DNA of 64,000 nucleotides from positions 353,235-417,234 of the forward strand of contig LSRX01000130.1 in the NCBI GenBank assembly GCA_001939145.1. The letters run 5' to 3'. The stretch comes from Symbiodinium microadriaticum. Taxonomy: Eukaryota > Sar > Dinophyceae > Suessiales > Symbiodiniaceae. The notes below the pieces were generated by a model. It saw only the letters and a list, made by a program, of their open reading frames with translations, did no database searches and was not told the DNA's origin. The translations under genes and the position numbers were made by a program. Positions 24,697 to 35,520 of the stretch are shown one piece after another (within the stretch, counting starts at the first letter, position 1; each line of letters starts with the position of its first letter).

Positions 24697-24733
24697 TTCC
24701 CTCCCGCCTAGCAAGGACGAGCCCGCATTGCAG
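24697..24733 (+). repeat. 38-base splice-like repeat, copy 1
   Basis: A pyrimidine tract (TTTTTTTCCCTCCCGCC) is followed by TAGCAAGGACGAG and CCCGCATTGCAG. The same block ends introns at 55.5, 57.8 and 58.4 kb. Fifteen bases after its AG comes GGTTTAGGGC, so any exon here would be tiny, or this copy is not a working splice site. Confidence 0.75.
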
Positions 24734-24739
24734 GGGGGA

Positions 24740-27620
24740 AGTGCGGAGGTTTAGGGCTTTTTTTCCGCTTTAGGGTTTCCGGATCGAGCAGCCTTTAGTC
24801 GAGCTCTCTATTATTTTGATCCTAGAAAACTACCCACCCACCCAGGAACCTTCAATATTGAGACGCCATACTTCTTTTGGTTAATCCTAGAGCTTATAAT
24901 GAATCCCACTGGAACCTACGTCCTGAACTCTATAAACTTTACACGCCTAATCAAAGAAATGTGGCAGCGCGTTAGCCGTTAACCTTCTGATACAACCCCA
25001 GAAAATCCTTTAAACCCTACGATGCGAACCCGAGGCCCTGAACCCTAAACTCTGAACCTTGATCCGTGATGCATATACCCTGAACCCTTATCAGGCCCTG
25101 AGTCCTAAACCCGGAACCTGGGCCCTAAACCCGGGAAGAAACCAAATTCAACGAAGGAAAGCCCAACCTCAACGAAGGGCCTGCCTTTGTTGAAAAGGGG
25201 TTTCTCTTCGTGGAATTTGGTGATTTCTTCGTTGAGTTTGGCGAAAAAACCATATTCAACGAATGAATTTTAAGGTTGAAAAACCATATGATAAAAAGCG
25301 TTTAGGCTCTCACAACCCGGACATGCCAGGTGAGGATCCATAGGTGCGAGTCGATATAAAGAGCCTTTAGAGCTCAGGGCTTGGGGTTACTCAGCCTAGC
25401 CTCCTCAGCTCTGTACTGTTACAGCTTTCGGGAAACCCCTAAACCCTAAAGCCCTAAACGCTCTGACTACGTAGGGCTTCGGCATCCCCTTAAGAAAGCA
25501 CTTGTTAGATCCTTCACAGCACCCATATAGATCTCTTGAGTGAAGAACCCTCGTAGATCCCGTAAAGGAGCGCTTGGGGGAGCTTTGTGTGCTTCTTGGG
25601 CTGACTCCGGGGAGAATGCGAGAACGCGCGGGCAAGCGTTCTAAGCTCAGCTCTCCGTAGCTCGCTTCCTACGACCGGCAGTCTGCTTGAAATGGAGGGG
25701 TCCTTCTAGTGAATCCAGATAGCTACTGAAACCCAGATGCGGCTTCGCAGTTTGAGACTTTTACGGACCAAGGCGCTCCAAAGGCGCTCCTTTACGAGCG
25801 AAAGGTGACTAGACAGAGAGGGGGAGGAGAAGCGGAAGACAAGGGAGTACATAGGCCAACTCATGCTGCATAGTTGCCTAAACTATTGGCCAGGGTTCTG
25901 CTGGTAACCACCAGACAAGAAGACCCGATCTTAACACGCCTAGCCTTTTTCAAACCTAAAACCCAGATTCACGAACGGACCAAGCCGTGGAAAGCTGGGC
26001 TCCCTGCAGCATTCGAAAGTCTTGGAGCTGCTTGGCTGTCGGCCTCAAAGGACAGGGGGACTGAGGAGTAAGGGGTTCCGGGCTGTCACAATCCAGGGGC
26101 TGACTGATTAGAACCAAACTTCGGGGTTAGATCATCAAATCATCCTAGAAATCTGCAAGCGCTGCGAGTTGAAGAGCTTTGGAAGCCAGGCAAGTATTGC
26201 ATCAAGCTCTGCCGCCTGTGAGCTTGCGAACCACCGACAGGCCGCTAAGGGTTTGAAGGGGTTTGGTGGCTTGGTGACAGAGACCTTGCGTTTAAGCAGT
26301 TAGGCATAGGTCGCAACTGCTTACTTAGGGTTTGTGGACTCATGAGAGTTTAAGGGTTTTGGTGGTAAAGTGCGTTGTGGTTCGCATGTTACTTCCCTTG
26401 CCACCAGGCGATGTCATAGCTGTGGCCAAGGCCGGCTCGTATGCGCAGGAGTATTAAAGAAACCGGCTGTTGAGGCCTTGTTGTGAAGCAAAGAAGCACT
26501 CAAGTTAGTAAATTCGAACTGCCGGGAATAGGACAGTGCAGTTCCAGGAAAAGAATTTCGTGGTTTAGGGAGTTTGGGGATTGCAGGTGCAGCTGCGCCG
26601 ATGGCTTGGAGATCGAGTTTGGGGCAGAGGAGGGTTTGGGGTTTGCGAACAACTGGCCTTCGGGTTTAGGCTTCCGGGTGTCGACTCAAGGCGGTTGCTG
26701 GTTCATGGAGTCTGGTCCGAAGCTCGGAAAGCACAAAGCCGAGCTCCGCCCAGGGAACGAACAATGCAACAGTCCAGCAGAAATTTCCAGGCCCAGCATG
26801 CGAAATTCCATGAGATGAAGCTTTAGGGAGCGTCATGGTTGAGGAGTTGAGACCCGATCACGAAACGCAATCCTTCCTAATTTTGTAAAGGATTGTCAAG
26901 ACCCGAGGACAAGCCGATGACCGCAGAACAGCAGTTTACCTATCAGAAACCGACGGCTTGGCGACTGAACCTGTGACCGCGATTTCGGATTCTCCTGTGT
27001 GAGCCGTTGAAAAAACAGGTTCCGTCCGAGTTGCATTTACTCTACGTCCCCAAGATAGTACGGCGCCCTTAGAAAAGGACCCCCGCCCCCGAAAAAAGGA
27101 CCCTAATTTAGATAACTACCCCTATGGGTGGCCCACGGTGGCACGGTGGCTCTCTAATTCGACGCCCCGGAGGTGTACTCGACTCGCATCAACCCGGAAA
27201 GGCGAGTTCATCGAATTCACCCCGTGGTAATGCCAGAAGCCCTGTCAGCATTCAATGACATATACGGACCCATCAATAAAGTCAATAAAGATCCCTGACG
27301 TTAAGAAACCTCCGCGTGTAAGCAATAACACGATCCCAAGTGACGACAATCTCCAAGCTGAGCTCTAGACACCTCGTAACCAGCTGCAGCACCGGCCTGG
27401 CATCGCTGTTCCGTGAACTGTTCCGAACATATGAAATCACGGGGATTTGTGCCTAATTACCATTGTTGCTTTTGTTGTTTAACTCTTTAGCATGTTGTCA
27501 TTGTCGTTCGTGATGTTGTTGCTATTGTCAAAGGCTCTTTGGAAATCACAAGCAGCATGAGTATGACTAGTGATATCGTTTTCATCCTTTCTGTAACTAC
27601 TACTCGGTCGATATACTATG
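24740..27620. other. No supported gene; a few exon-like scraps
   Basis: Telomere-like CCCTAAA variants lie around 25010-25130 and 25435-25460. Inverted short words built on TTCAACGAA, TTCGTTGA and TTCTTCGT recur at 25147-25270. Near 26580 the sequence GTTTAGGGAGTTTGGGGATTGCAG, a 24-base telomere-like stretch ending in an acceptor, precedes an open run VQLRRWLGDRVWGRG. It is too short to call. Confidence 0.4.
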
Positions 27621-27627
27621 ACATACC

Positions 27628-27724
27628 GCTGATGGTATAAATCCTGCATGACCTTAAGGACCCTAAACTAGGGGAATTATGGCATATTCCTTATGATGGG
27701 TAGAGCAGGATTTATATCATCAAC
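27628..27724 (-). mobile_element. Foldback element B3
   Basis: On the minus strand it reads GTTGATGATATAAATCCTGC to GGATTTATACCATCAG, again GT to AG. The interior has CATCATAAGGAAT and TAGGGTCCTTAAGG. Outer bases extend the inverted repeat towards CATAGTACG. Minus-strand sequence just upstream (27840-27725) looks coding in two different frames, GGHFVNRLLHAEVPYNATEA and RDRGLDTMNWLMDIV, so a broken gene is possible. Confidence 0.8.
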
Positions 27725-27837
27725 CGTACTATGTCCATGAGCCAGTTCATCGTGTCCAGGCCTCGGTCGCGTTGTAGGGCACCTCGGCATGCAGCAGTCG
27801 GTTCACAAAATGTCCCCCTGCACCTACCGTGCCCTAC

Positions 27838-27911
27838 GCGGGTTTTGGTAGGATATATAGGGTAGCAGCCCGAGTATAGAGTTAGTAGGCAGGGAGCCTA
27901 CCAAAAGCGGG
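27838..27911. mobile_element. Foldback element L1
   Basis: Short element of about 74 bp with ends GCGGGTTTTGGTAGG and CCTACCAAAAGCGGG. Plus-strand borders could be read as GTTTTGG to AAAAG. Single copy in this window. Confidence 0.65.
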
Positions 27912-28589
27912 TGATGAGGCAAGCTAGTGCTCTGAATGATTAATGACAATATCCCCCTCAAGGCGGATACATGTGTCCCCATTCGACACCCCAAAGCCCC
28001 AGAGGACAGGCTGAGGAACCTAGACTGTACGAGAAAACTGAAGCATTACATTACAAACCCACGTCCCCAGAGCTCTTGAGCCGACATCAACCGACGAAGC
28101 CGACACAGGGGGAGAGTTCGGGCATCTGCAAGGGTTCTGTAGTCTTTAAGGGTGATTATGAGGGTATAACAATGGCTGCTGTAAGGAGTTTTTGAACGGG
28201 TTGGGGTTCAGGGCTTCAAACTTTATTCTGGGGCTACTAGAGTTCAGGATTGTGGCTTCGGCAGTCGGACTAGTTTTGGGTTTCGGGCTTCAGAGGGGCA
28301 CGTGATCCCAAAACCACTAGCCTCCAAACTCCAAGCAGACTCTTACCTGTGGACTCGTAAGATGCCATGGATGGTGCAAGAGCATTGCTGCATCGGCAGG
28401 CATAGGGCGTCTGTATGGATGCAAAGTGTTGAGCGTGCCCCTTTCCACGTGTACAAGACTCGAGCTTGCAGTTGCATATTCCTCCGAATTTGTATCCTGA
28501 GCTACATTGCATTCCGCTCAAGCGAATTATAACGTATCAGCCAGGGCTGTCACCTAAAGGACTGGAGTAGCAAAGGAAAGAGCCGGACA

Positions 28590-29180
28590 TGTGCTGTTCC
28601 ACAGACTGCAATGCAACAACTACAGTGAGAAAGTAAAAGCTTGCAGTTGGGCCATCAACTACCTTTCCGTGCCTGCCTCTCTCTGCTCAACGCCAACGGT
28701 TAGGCAGGAAACAGGAATCCTCCCTGTGCTCTGCCAACCCCAACTCAGAATGACGCTGCAAAGCGGCTTGCTCCTGATGGAACCACCACTGTTTGCAAGA
28801 GAGGGATTTATGGATCGGCTAGCCGCGTTCCCATGCTGCACAACATACAATCCTGCCATGGCGAAACATGCGTATAGACCCATGCCTTCATCATCCCCGC
28901 TACCAACAACAAAAGACGAAGCCACGAAACCCAAACAAAACCCGACTGCAGGAAATCGTCACCTGGGCTCCCGGGTGTCAAGGCTTCCGCGCTGGTGCCG
29001 CGGAGCGGAGGAAGCTGGCCGTGCCATGGCCGAGAAGGGTAAAGTCCTGCTCCCGGGCTCAGCATGCAGCGAGAAAGAGTACAGGCATGTGGCGTGCATG
29101 TAAGCTGGTCTGTCTGTGTAGGTTGATCCAAAACTTTTGGGATTGAGGACAAGGTTGGGAATTTGGGGACAACAAGGTCG
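28590..29180. other. Stretch open in many frames, no call
   Basis: Stops are rare in several frames on both strands (for example plus 28591-29103 and minus down to 28808). This raises the chance of further exons of the gene at 29.2-29.5 kb, but I could not choose a frame. Confidence 0.35.
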
Positions 29181-29188
29181 TGAATTAC

Positions 29189-29478
29189 TAAGATCAGCCA
29201 CTTTATTGTTGAACAAGAGATTGCAATGTCGCCCCCGCCAGGGTTGCAGGGAAAACTGTTCCCGCAAGCTGCCCTGTGCAACCACAATATGTATCTGCAA
29301 ATGCGAAACACAAAAAAAAGGGCACCAGGCTTCCCCAAAGCCCCAAGCCTGAAACCTTGAAACCACAAACAAATCCGATCACCGACTCCTTGGACAGCAT
29401 TTTGATGGCTTGGCGCGCATTGAGGGCCCGAACTTGGGGAGGGAGCTGCCGCAGGGTACTTTCCACCACTCGGCTCAC
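29189..29478 (-). CDS. Two probable exons of an unrecognised gene
   Basis: Exon 29478-29383 follows CTGCAG and reads VSRVVESTLRQLPPQVRALN, ARQAIKMLSKES, ending at a GTGATC donor. The 88-base intron ends in a pyrimidine tract and TTTGCAG. Exon 29294-29189 reads IHIVVAQGSLREQFSLQPWR, GRHCNLLFNNKVADL, to a GTAATT donor. Phase 0 matches at the join. The AG|GTGAGC just before exon 1 could also be a donor, so the 5' limit is uncertain. A 280-codon open run on the same strand (29650-28808) overlaps in another frame and looks less protein-like. No family recognised. Confidence 0.45.
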
Positions 29479-30034
29479 CTGCAGCTCCCGGCCCGCGGGA
29501 CGTCTTGCACAAAGGGGAATGCATGGGGTTTGTGGGGGGGTAAGTATTTCCAAACAAGCTGTTCAAGGATGTTTGGGGGTGGAAATGTTGAATTTCGACT
29601 CGCACACTCGTACTGGGCAGGCCCCCCTTTTCGAAACAAAGACAAGCCAATAAGCGGTTTGGGGTTTAGGGCTCTAGGCTTTACTTCTGACGACAGCCGT
29701 AGATATGTATCTGTATATGTATACAAAAACACATGGAACGCGAGACGCAGCCTCAACCGCGAAAAATCGCAACCTGGCCTCCTCTCGTGCATCGAGGGCG
29801 TCTCTCTCGATGCGCCTCATGATCTCGTGCCTCAGGCTTCTGAAGCAACCTGCTGGGGCCTGAATAATAATTAGAAAACCCTAAACTCTAAACCCTAACC
29901 ACCAAGCCCTGAACACTAAAGTATAGAACAGGGTGGGATTAACTAGCAGGGCTCCCAGATGAACCCCCTCGAACCCTTCCGGCTCTGCCGAATGGCTGCG
30001 CCTTTCTGCGGCGCATACTACTGCCATGCTTGTC

Positions 30035-30310
30035 TTTGGTTTAGGGTTAGGCTTTTTGGCCTTGGGGCTTAGAGTTTAGGGCTTAGGATTTGGGGTTTAG
30101 GGGTTAGGGGTTTAGGGGTTTAGGGCTTAGGATTTGGGGTTTAGGGTTTAGGGGTTGAGGGCTTAGGATTTGGGGTTTAGGGTTTAGGGGTTTAGGGCTT
30201 AGGATTTGGGGTTTAGGGTTTAGGGGTTTAGGGCTTAGGAATTGGGGTTTAGGGTTTAGGGGTTTAGGGCTTAGGATTTGGGGTTTAGGGGTTTAGGGCT
30301 TAGGGCGTAT
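30035..30310 (+). repeat. 36-bp higher-order repeat of TTTAGGG variants
   Basis: The word GCTTAGGAT recurs at 30081, 30125, 30161, 30197, 30233 and 30269, then GCTTAGGG at 30298. Spacings are 44, 36, 36, 36, 36 and 29 bases. Each 36-base unit is a fixed series of TTTAGGG-like heptamers, and the last step is short by exactly seven bases. The array has been amplified as a unit rather than made afresh by telomerase. Confidence 0.9.
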
Positions 30311-30401
30311 AATAGGCTTTAGGAAGCTCTGGCCTCTGCTGCGCCGAACTCAAGAGCTCAAACCTAAAGTCCCAAAGCCCAAAGCCCTAAGATCTGAAGG
30401 G

Positions 30402-30500
30402 CACCCATAGGCTCCAGTGTAGCTCCTTTTTTGGGATGACCTTGTAGGATCCTAAATNAAAAGCCATAAAAAAAGGGAACTATAACGGAGCCTATGGGTA
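30402..30500. mobile_element. Foldback element A3 with an N in the loop
   Basis: Ends CACCCATAGGCTCC and GGAGCCTATGGGTA; the interior has GGGATGACCTTGTAGGATCC. The single N at 30458 lies at the turn of the hairpin. Its arms are more diverged than in A4 and A5. Confidence 0.8.
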
Positions 30501-30732
30501 ATAAGAAGGAAATAGGTTCAGAAATAGAAAGGAAACCAAGGAATGCCTTAGGAAATGGAGGGGCCAGATGCGCAAAGCCCCCCCCCAAAAAAAAACACTG
30601 GAGCTGTCCCTAAAACCCTGCCCTATAAACCCCAAGCCCTGAAGGCAACATTGCCTCACCGACGCCTAAGCCCAAAGCCGAAGGGAAGCCCTCGACCTGA
30701 GAAAACCCAAATCCCCCAAGGGAAATCAAACC

Positions 30733-31085
30733 TGGGGTTTAGGGTTTAGGGTTTAGTGTTTAGGGTTTCGGTTTAGGGCTTTTTTTTCCCACCCGCTTCG
30801 CTGACTAGGTCGCACAGGGTTTTAGAGTTTAGGGTTTTGGGGTTTTGGGCTTTGGGGTTTTTAGCCTGACGCCACCGAGAAGCTTCATGGACTCACAGTG
30901 CAGCCCCGCGAGCTGCTGTTCGTATCGGGCGGCCTTCTGGCCTTCACTGCACGCCATCATTGCAACACGCGCTTGAGCCAAACGGCCTCCTTAGGGTTTT
31001 TTTGTTTTTTTAAAGTGTACCTCCTTAGGGTTTAGGGATTCTTCCCCTCCCACTTCGGATTAGGGTTTAGGGTTTAGGGAAGAGC
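30733..31085 (+). repeat. TTTAGGG-type repeats with T/C-rich tracts
   Basis: Runs of GGGTTTAGGG alternate with tracts such as CTTTTTTTTCCCACCCGC (30779-30796) and TTCTTCCCCTCCCAC (31048-31062). These resemble the start of the 38-base splice-like repeat but lack its GCATTGCAG end. No exon could be placed between them. Confidence 0.6.
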
Positions 31086-31561
31086 TCTTTGGCTTCCGGG
31101 TTTGGGGCAGCTAGGTCTGACATATTTACTGGCACCAGGACCCCCCTCCGTCACAGGATATGTAGCCGTAGTATGCCGGGCGAAATTTAGGGAATTGCTA
31201 TAAATACTTATAACTACAATCGCATGTACTTATGGTTTTCATAGCTACGCATGAAGCCCTGCCAAACCCCAATAGAGGCAAGCCAACAACTCTTGCCGAG
31301 CCCTTAAAAGGAATCCCTATAGCCCCCCTCATCGAACTTCTAAACCCCAAGCCCCAAACCCTAAACCTCGTCTACAGCTCCCCTTATCGAGCTTCTAAAC
31401 CCCAAGCCCCACATAGCCAGTCTACAGTTCCCCCCATTTCGAACTTCATAACCCAAGCCCCAAGCCTCAAACCCTGAAGCTAGTCTATAGTTCCCCCATT
31501 CTCGAACTTCATAACCCAAGCCCCGAACCCCAGAAGCTAGTCTATAGCTCCCCTTCCCCGC

Positions 31562-31663
31562 GAGCCCAATACCCCTTAATTAAGGAATATGCCTTAAATC
31601 ATATAATATTCAGGCCCCCGAAAAATTAAGGTATATATTCCTTAATTAAGGGGTATTGGGCTC
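31562..31663. mobile_element. Foldback element F1
   Basis: Long arms GAGCCCAATACCCCTTAATT and AATTAAGGGGTATTGGGCTC, about 102 bp, with a diverged centre. Related to F2 at 36.3 kb. Minus-strand sequence directly upstream looks coding. Confidence 0.9.
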
Positions 31664-31767
31664 TCCGGGTTTTTGAACTTCGAAGCAGGGCCGGGGCGCT
31701 AGGTTCACGAAAGGCCGTGGGGCCCCCGCAGACCGCCTCAGAGCTCGGACTCGGGGAACTCCGCACT
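31664..31767 (-). CDS. Possible exon of an unrecognised gene
   Basis: One minus-strand frame reads ECGVPRVRALRRSAGAPRPF, VNLAPRPCFEVQKPG, running up to element F1. A second frame is also open here. The border with F1 has no GT, so splicing would need GAGAGC or a site elsewhere. Low confidence, based on composition and on the parallel with F2, which follows an exon directly. Confidence 0.22.
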
Positions 31768-32109
31768 CGTTGAATTAGAAATGTGTGCGAATAAAAAATG
31801 TATGATGTAAGGTTATATATACTTATAATAGATATGGATATATAGGTACATACTGGTAAATCACAAACACACAAACAAACAAACATATAAGCACATAATA
31901 GTATATGTATAACAACAGATATGATATAATCATCCTTACTATGTAATAATACATACTATTGTATGAGAGGTTTTTGGGCGGCTTAGGGTTACGGGTAGCC
32001 GAGACCCTAACTCTTGCGGGTGTTGTCCGGGCTCTCCTGGACTATTGTTGTGGCCGCTGAGGGCTTTTTCGGACTTAGGGTCCTTCGTTTCGGGAGGGAT
32101 CCTGCATGT

Positions 32110-32200
32110 TTTAGGGTTTATAGGGTTTAGGGTTTGGGGCTTTAGGGGTTAGTGGTTTAGGGTTTCCGGGGGTTTAGGGCTTCAGGGTTTCAGGGTAGGC
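32110..32200 (+). repeat. Degenerate TTTAGGG block
   Basis: TTTAGGG, GTTTATAGGG and TTTCAGGG variants in the G-rich orientation on the plus strand, of the same kind as the other telomere-like blocks. Confidence 0.75.
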
Positions 32201-32489
32201 TCAGGGTGCCAGAAAGGCCGGCATCTTTCAGGTGGACATGAGGTTGGCTCAGTTGGCAAAGCTTTTTTTGACTTCGGCAAGGAGACCACAATGGAGCACG
32301 CCTTCCAGAGCTTCTTGGGCCTGCCATGCTGTACAGCCCTGTTTACCAGCGGGCTCAAGTCTAGCAAGATATCCACCGCAGACCATCTTACTGTTGAATA
32401 TCCCTGTGCCCGTCACCCTGTTTTTGCATCAGCTAAACCCTAAAACCCATACTTAACCCAAAGCACCAGAATCCATACTAAGAATCCGA

Positions 32490-33220
32490 ACTCCAAAGGT
32501 TTCCAGCTCCTGCAATCGCTTCCAGGCCTCTCGAGCAGGAGCTCTGCCAGCTCAGAGGCGTTCGCCTGCGGACCCAGATTGAAACTGCAGATAGGGTTAC
32601 TGGTTCCCTCTTGGGGCCGTTTGAAAAATGATCATTTTTAATCCTTATTAGGGTTTGATTGTAACAAAAATGTAAAATTGCAGCCAACAAGGACCCGGGT
32701 TTGGGGGGTTTGGCGGGCTTAGGGCCCATGCATGTGTGCAAGGTTGACGGGTTTTGCATGCGGTGGGGTCAGATACAGTACATCTCGTTCGAGGCCGTGG
32801 GCATTGAGTCCCTTGCCTTTGATCAAGAACCCAAATATATCTGACTCGAATCAGCCTAGGTTCCTGAGTGACCCCTAAATAATAAGGGTGCCCTTTTTCC
32901 TAGTATTCGGTTTTAATAAGGAGACCCCAAAATAAAAAGGGCAAAAGGGTACGACTCAGGAACCTAGCAGCTGAAAGTAGGTACATCGAAAGACGAATTG
33001 ATACAAAGCATCTGGAGTATGACACAGAGACAACGACAAATATGATACAAGGGCAAGCCTGCATAAAGACAGGTACAGATAGGGCATTCTGCAAGTTGCG
33101 ACCAGCTTGGACGACGTCACCGCCACTCCAAGACAGGCGCAATGGGTCACGCCAGATACGACTTGAAGGAAATAACCTGAAACCATATGCCTGCAGACCG
33201 GCACCGGCAAGCTCAGGGTT
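32490..33220 (-). CDS. Unrecognised split gene, introns hold elements J1 and D2
   Basis: Exon a (about 33220-33077) reads NPELAGAGLQAYGFRLFPSS, RIWRDPLRLSWSGGDVVQAG, RNLQNALS. Exon b, 33011-32964, after CTCCAG, reads ALYQFVFRCTYFQLL and leaves one base. The intron 32963-32841 begins exactly at the end of element J1. Exon c, 32840-32749, completes the codon (D) and reads IFGFLIKGKGLNAHGLERDV, LYLTPPHAKP. A GTCAAC donor then opens a 183-base intron that contains element D2. Exon d, from 32565 after CCGCAG, reads ANASELAELLLERPGSDCRS, WKPLEF. The joins b-c and c-d are in phase; the link a-b is not resolved. No family recognised. Confidence 0.5.
32600..32694 (-). mobile_element. Introner-like foldback element D2
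   Basis: Minus strand GTCCTTGTTGGCTGC to GGCCCCAAGAGGGAACCAG, 95 bp, close to identical with D1 including the GT and AG borders. Here it lies inside a longer inferred intron (32748-32566) and not exactly at its edges. Confidence 0.85.
32854..32968. mobile_element. Introner-like foldback element J1
   Basis: Ends CTAGGTTCCTGAGT and ACTCAGGAACCTAG, about 115 bp. The interior has TTAATAAGGAGACCCCAAAA. Because the ends are TAG/GT and AC/CTA, either orientation offers a GT near the start and an AG near the end. On the minus strand the exon upstream ends exactly at its GT. Confidence 0.85.
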
Positions 33221-33349
33221 TCGCTTTGGGAGGCTCAGCCAAATTAGCGAGAAACAACCTAAAGAAGATGATGGTAATTGAGGGCTCAGCAATCATAAGG
33301 TTCAATGACTTATTAGTAACTTAGAGGTTCAGAACAAGGACGGCGCACC

Positions 33350-33440
33350 GAAACACACCTCGACACCCAAAAACACACACCCACAGGCACGCGCACAGGC
33401 ACACAAACAGACACACACACACACACACACACACAGAGAC
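33350..33440. repeat. AC microsatellite
   Basis: ACACAC-rich tract, pure at about 33412-33435, with looser CACACCC and GGCACG units before it. Confidence 0.9.
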
Positions 33441-33685
33441 AGAGGCAGTGTTTGCTCAAACCAAGACTTGCACCCGTATCTCTTGTCTTCAAGATTCGTG
33501 TGCAGGGCGGGACCGAGGCCTCCGAATCGTTCACACCGGGCAGAAGGGTGTAGGCCTTTGCAAGAAGCTCGTAGTCACCAAATAATCATAATCTAACCGG
33601 CATACACCTGGTGCGCTGCTTGCAAGTCTAAAGCCTCACACGAGCCATTTCATGTTGATTCAGGTTTGAAGCGTGCTGCAGTGAA

Positions 33686-33897
33686 TCAGCCACATAGGCC
33701 CACATAGGCTGCAAAGACTCTGGCAGCTTCGATGCTCGGTAAAACCTTGTCTTTTCTTCTAGGATTCCTCAGGCTTAAAGTCGGGCGTTCAGGGTTGAGG
33801 GCAAACCAGCGAGCGTTCATTGCAAGTTCCAAGAACCCGACAAACATTGGCACTCGCCCCACTGCATCTTCGTGGAACTGCACCTCAGCTAGCTTTT
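33686..33897 (-). CDS. Possible exon of an unrecognised gene
   Basis: After a CTAG/CTGAG acceptor-like site the minus strand reads VQFHEDAVGRVPMFVGFLEL, AMNARWFALNPERPTLSLRN, PRRKDKVLPSIEAARVFAAY, to a stop. The first forty residues look like protein; the last part may be intron. The plus strand is also open here. No partner exon joined and no family recognised. Confidence 0.28.
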
Positions 33898-34324
33898 GCG
33901 GTCAGGAAGAAAGAAGAACTCCAAGCTGTGGCAGTGATGCCAAGTCGGCAGACCCTCAGCCGCAACCCCAAAGTACCTCTAGCCCAAAACCAAGCAACAA
34001 AGCACTAAGATACATGTGTCGACAGTCCATGTCCTCTACCAAACCCAGGCAACAAAATCCTCGCTGACTGGCTTAGGACTGTCGCGGGCGGCAGTCAGAT
34101 GTTCTACCCTCTTTCTGTGTATATCTCACCTTAACCTTGTGGTCAGAAGACGGCTTCCAGCAGTGTACCCGTCTTGAAACCGGAGCCAGGTTCATCGGTT
34201 AGTACATTGCATTATAACGTTTGAACTCTGGTAACTCGAGCTTTACCATGGCTACCGACCATGCCCTTCACCCTCCAACCTCAACCCCGACCCACTTCAC
34301 TTAACTGCATGATTGAATAATCCT

Positions 34325-34350
34325 GAACCCTAAACCCTAAACCCCTAAAC
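34325..34350 (-). repeat. Short CCCTAAA run
   Basis: Three consecutive CCCTAAA-type units. The surrounding 33.9-34.9 kb holds no gene I can support. Confidence 0.7.
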
Positions 34351-34917
34351 CTTAACCCGCTATTACTTCCCAGTGCGGAAGAAACCTGGCGGCTCGGATA
34401 GCTGCAGGAAACGCTTAGCCATGGGGCATCCGCTGTTTGACCCGATTACAATACAAAGGCTATACGCCATGAAAGCGATAGCTAGGAACCCACTTACCTA
34501 TGTAGTAGGTTCCTGTCCCCAAAACCCATAAGAAAGGATTATAGCCAATGCAGCATCGTAAACTACCATACATAACTAACTGGGCTCCGCAGGTACCCGG
34601 ATAGATTTTTTCAGGCCGCCAATCTCAGCTTTGTACCGCCTGCATCACCTCCGCGAGGGACCAGCGCCTCGAGCAAGAAAGAGCTTGCATGATCTTTATG
34701 GAGCTTCTGCATGGGTTACTATGAGGGTACAAGGCGGGCCGCAAGGGCTTCTCTTCTTGAGTCTATGTGCTTACATGCACCTACACTCACACACATAGGT
34801 ATCACAAACACTGCCCTTTCCGCTTCTGGCAACCTCTAGACTGGGCCTCATGCAACACCCCACACCGCAAACAAAACTCAACTTCAAAGGTAGATATACG
34901 TAGTGGTGGGTGTGTAT

Positions 34918-35470
34918 AGACATATATATATATATAGAGAGAGAGAAAGAGAAATAGAGATGGGGAGATAGATAGAAAGAAATTTAGACAGATAGATAGA
35001 TAGATAGATAGTTAGACAGATAGACAGATAGACAGCTAGACAGATAGACAGATAGATAGATAGATAGATAGGTAGAAAGAAAGAAAGATAGATAGATAGA
35101 CAGATAGATAGATAGAGAGATGGGAGAGAGAGGGAGAGAGAGAGAGAGAGAGAGTTAGATAGAGAGAAAGATAGATGGAAGGGCATAGGTGAATAGAAAG
35201 ATAGACAGACAGACAGAGAGAGAGATAGAGAGAGACAGATAGATGGATGGATAGAAAGTTGCATAGATAGATAGAAAATTGCATACATAGATAGACAGAC
35301 AGATAGATAGATAGAAAGTTGCATAGACAGATAGATAGATAGGTAAATAAATCGATAGATAGATAGATAGATAGATAGGTAGATAGATAGATAGATAGGT
35401 AGATAGATAGATAGATAGACAGACAGATGGATGGATGGATGGATGGATGGATAGATAGAAAGTTACATAG

Positions 35471-35520
<50 letters not shown>

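Noticed and set aside
28808..29650. 280-codon minus-strand open run as one gene
   Set aside because: Its Cys/Pro-rich translation is less protein-like than the two spliced exons in other frames of the same strand (29478-29189), and the two models cannot both be right over that interval.
30081..30310. CRISPR-like regular array
   Set aside because: The 36-base periodicity consists of TTTAGGG variants throughout, with no unique spacers; the surrounding sequence is eukaryotic.
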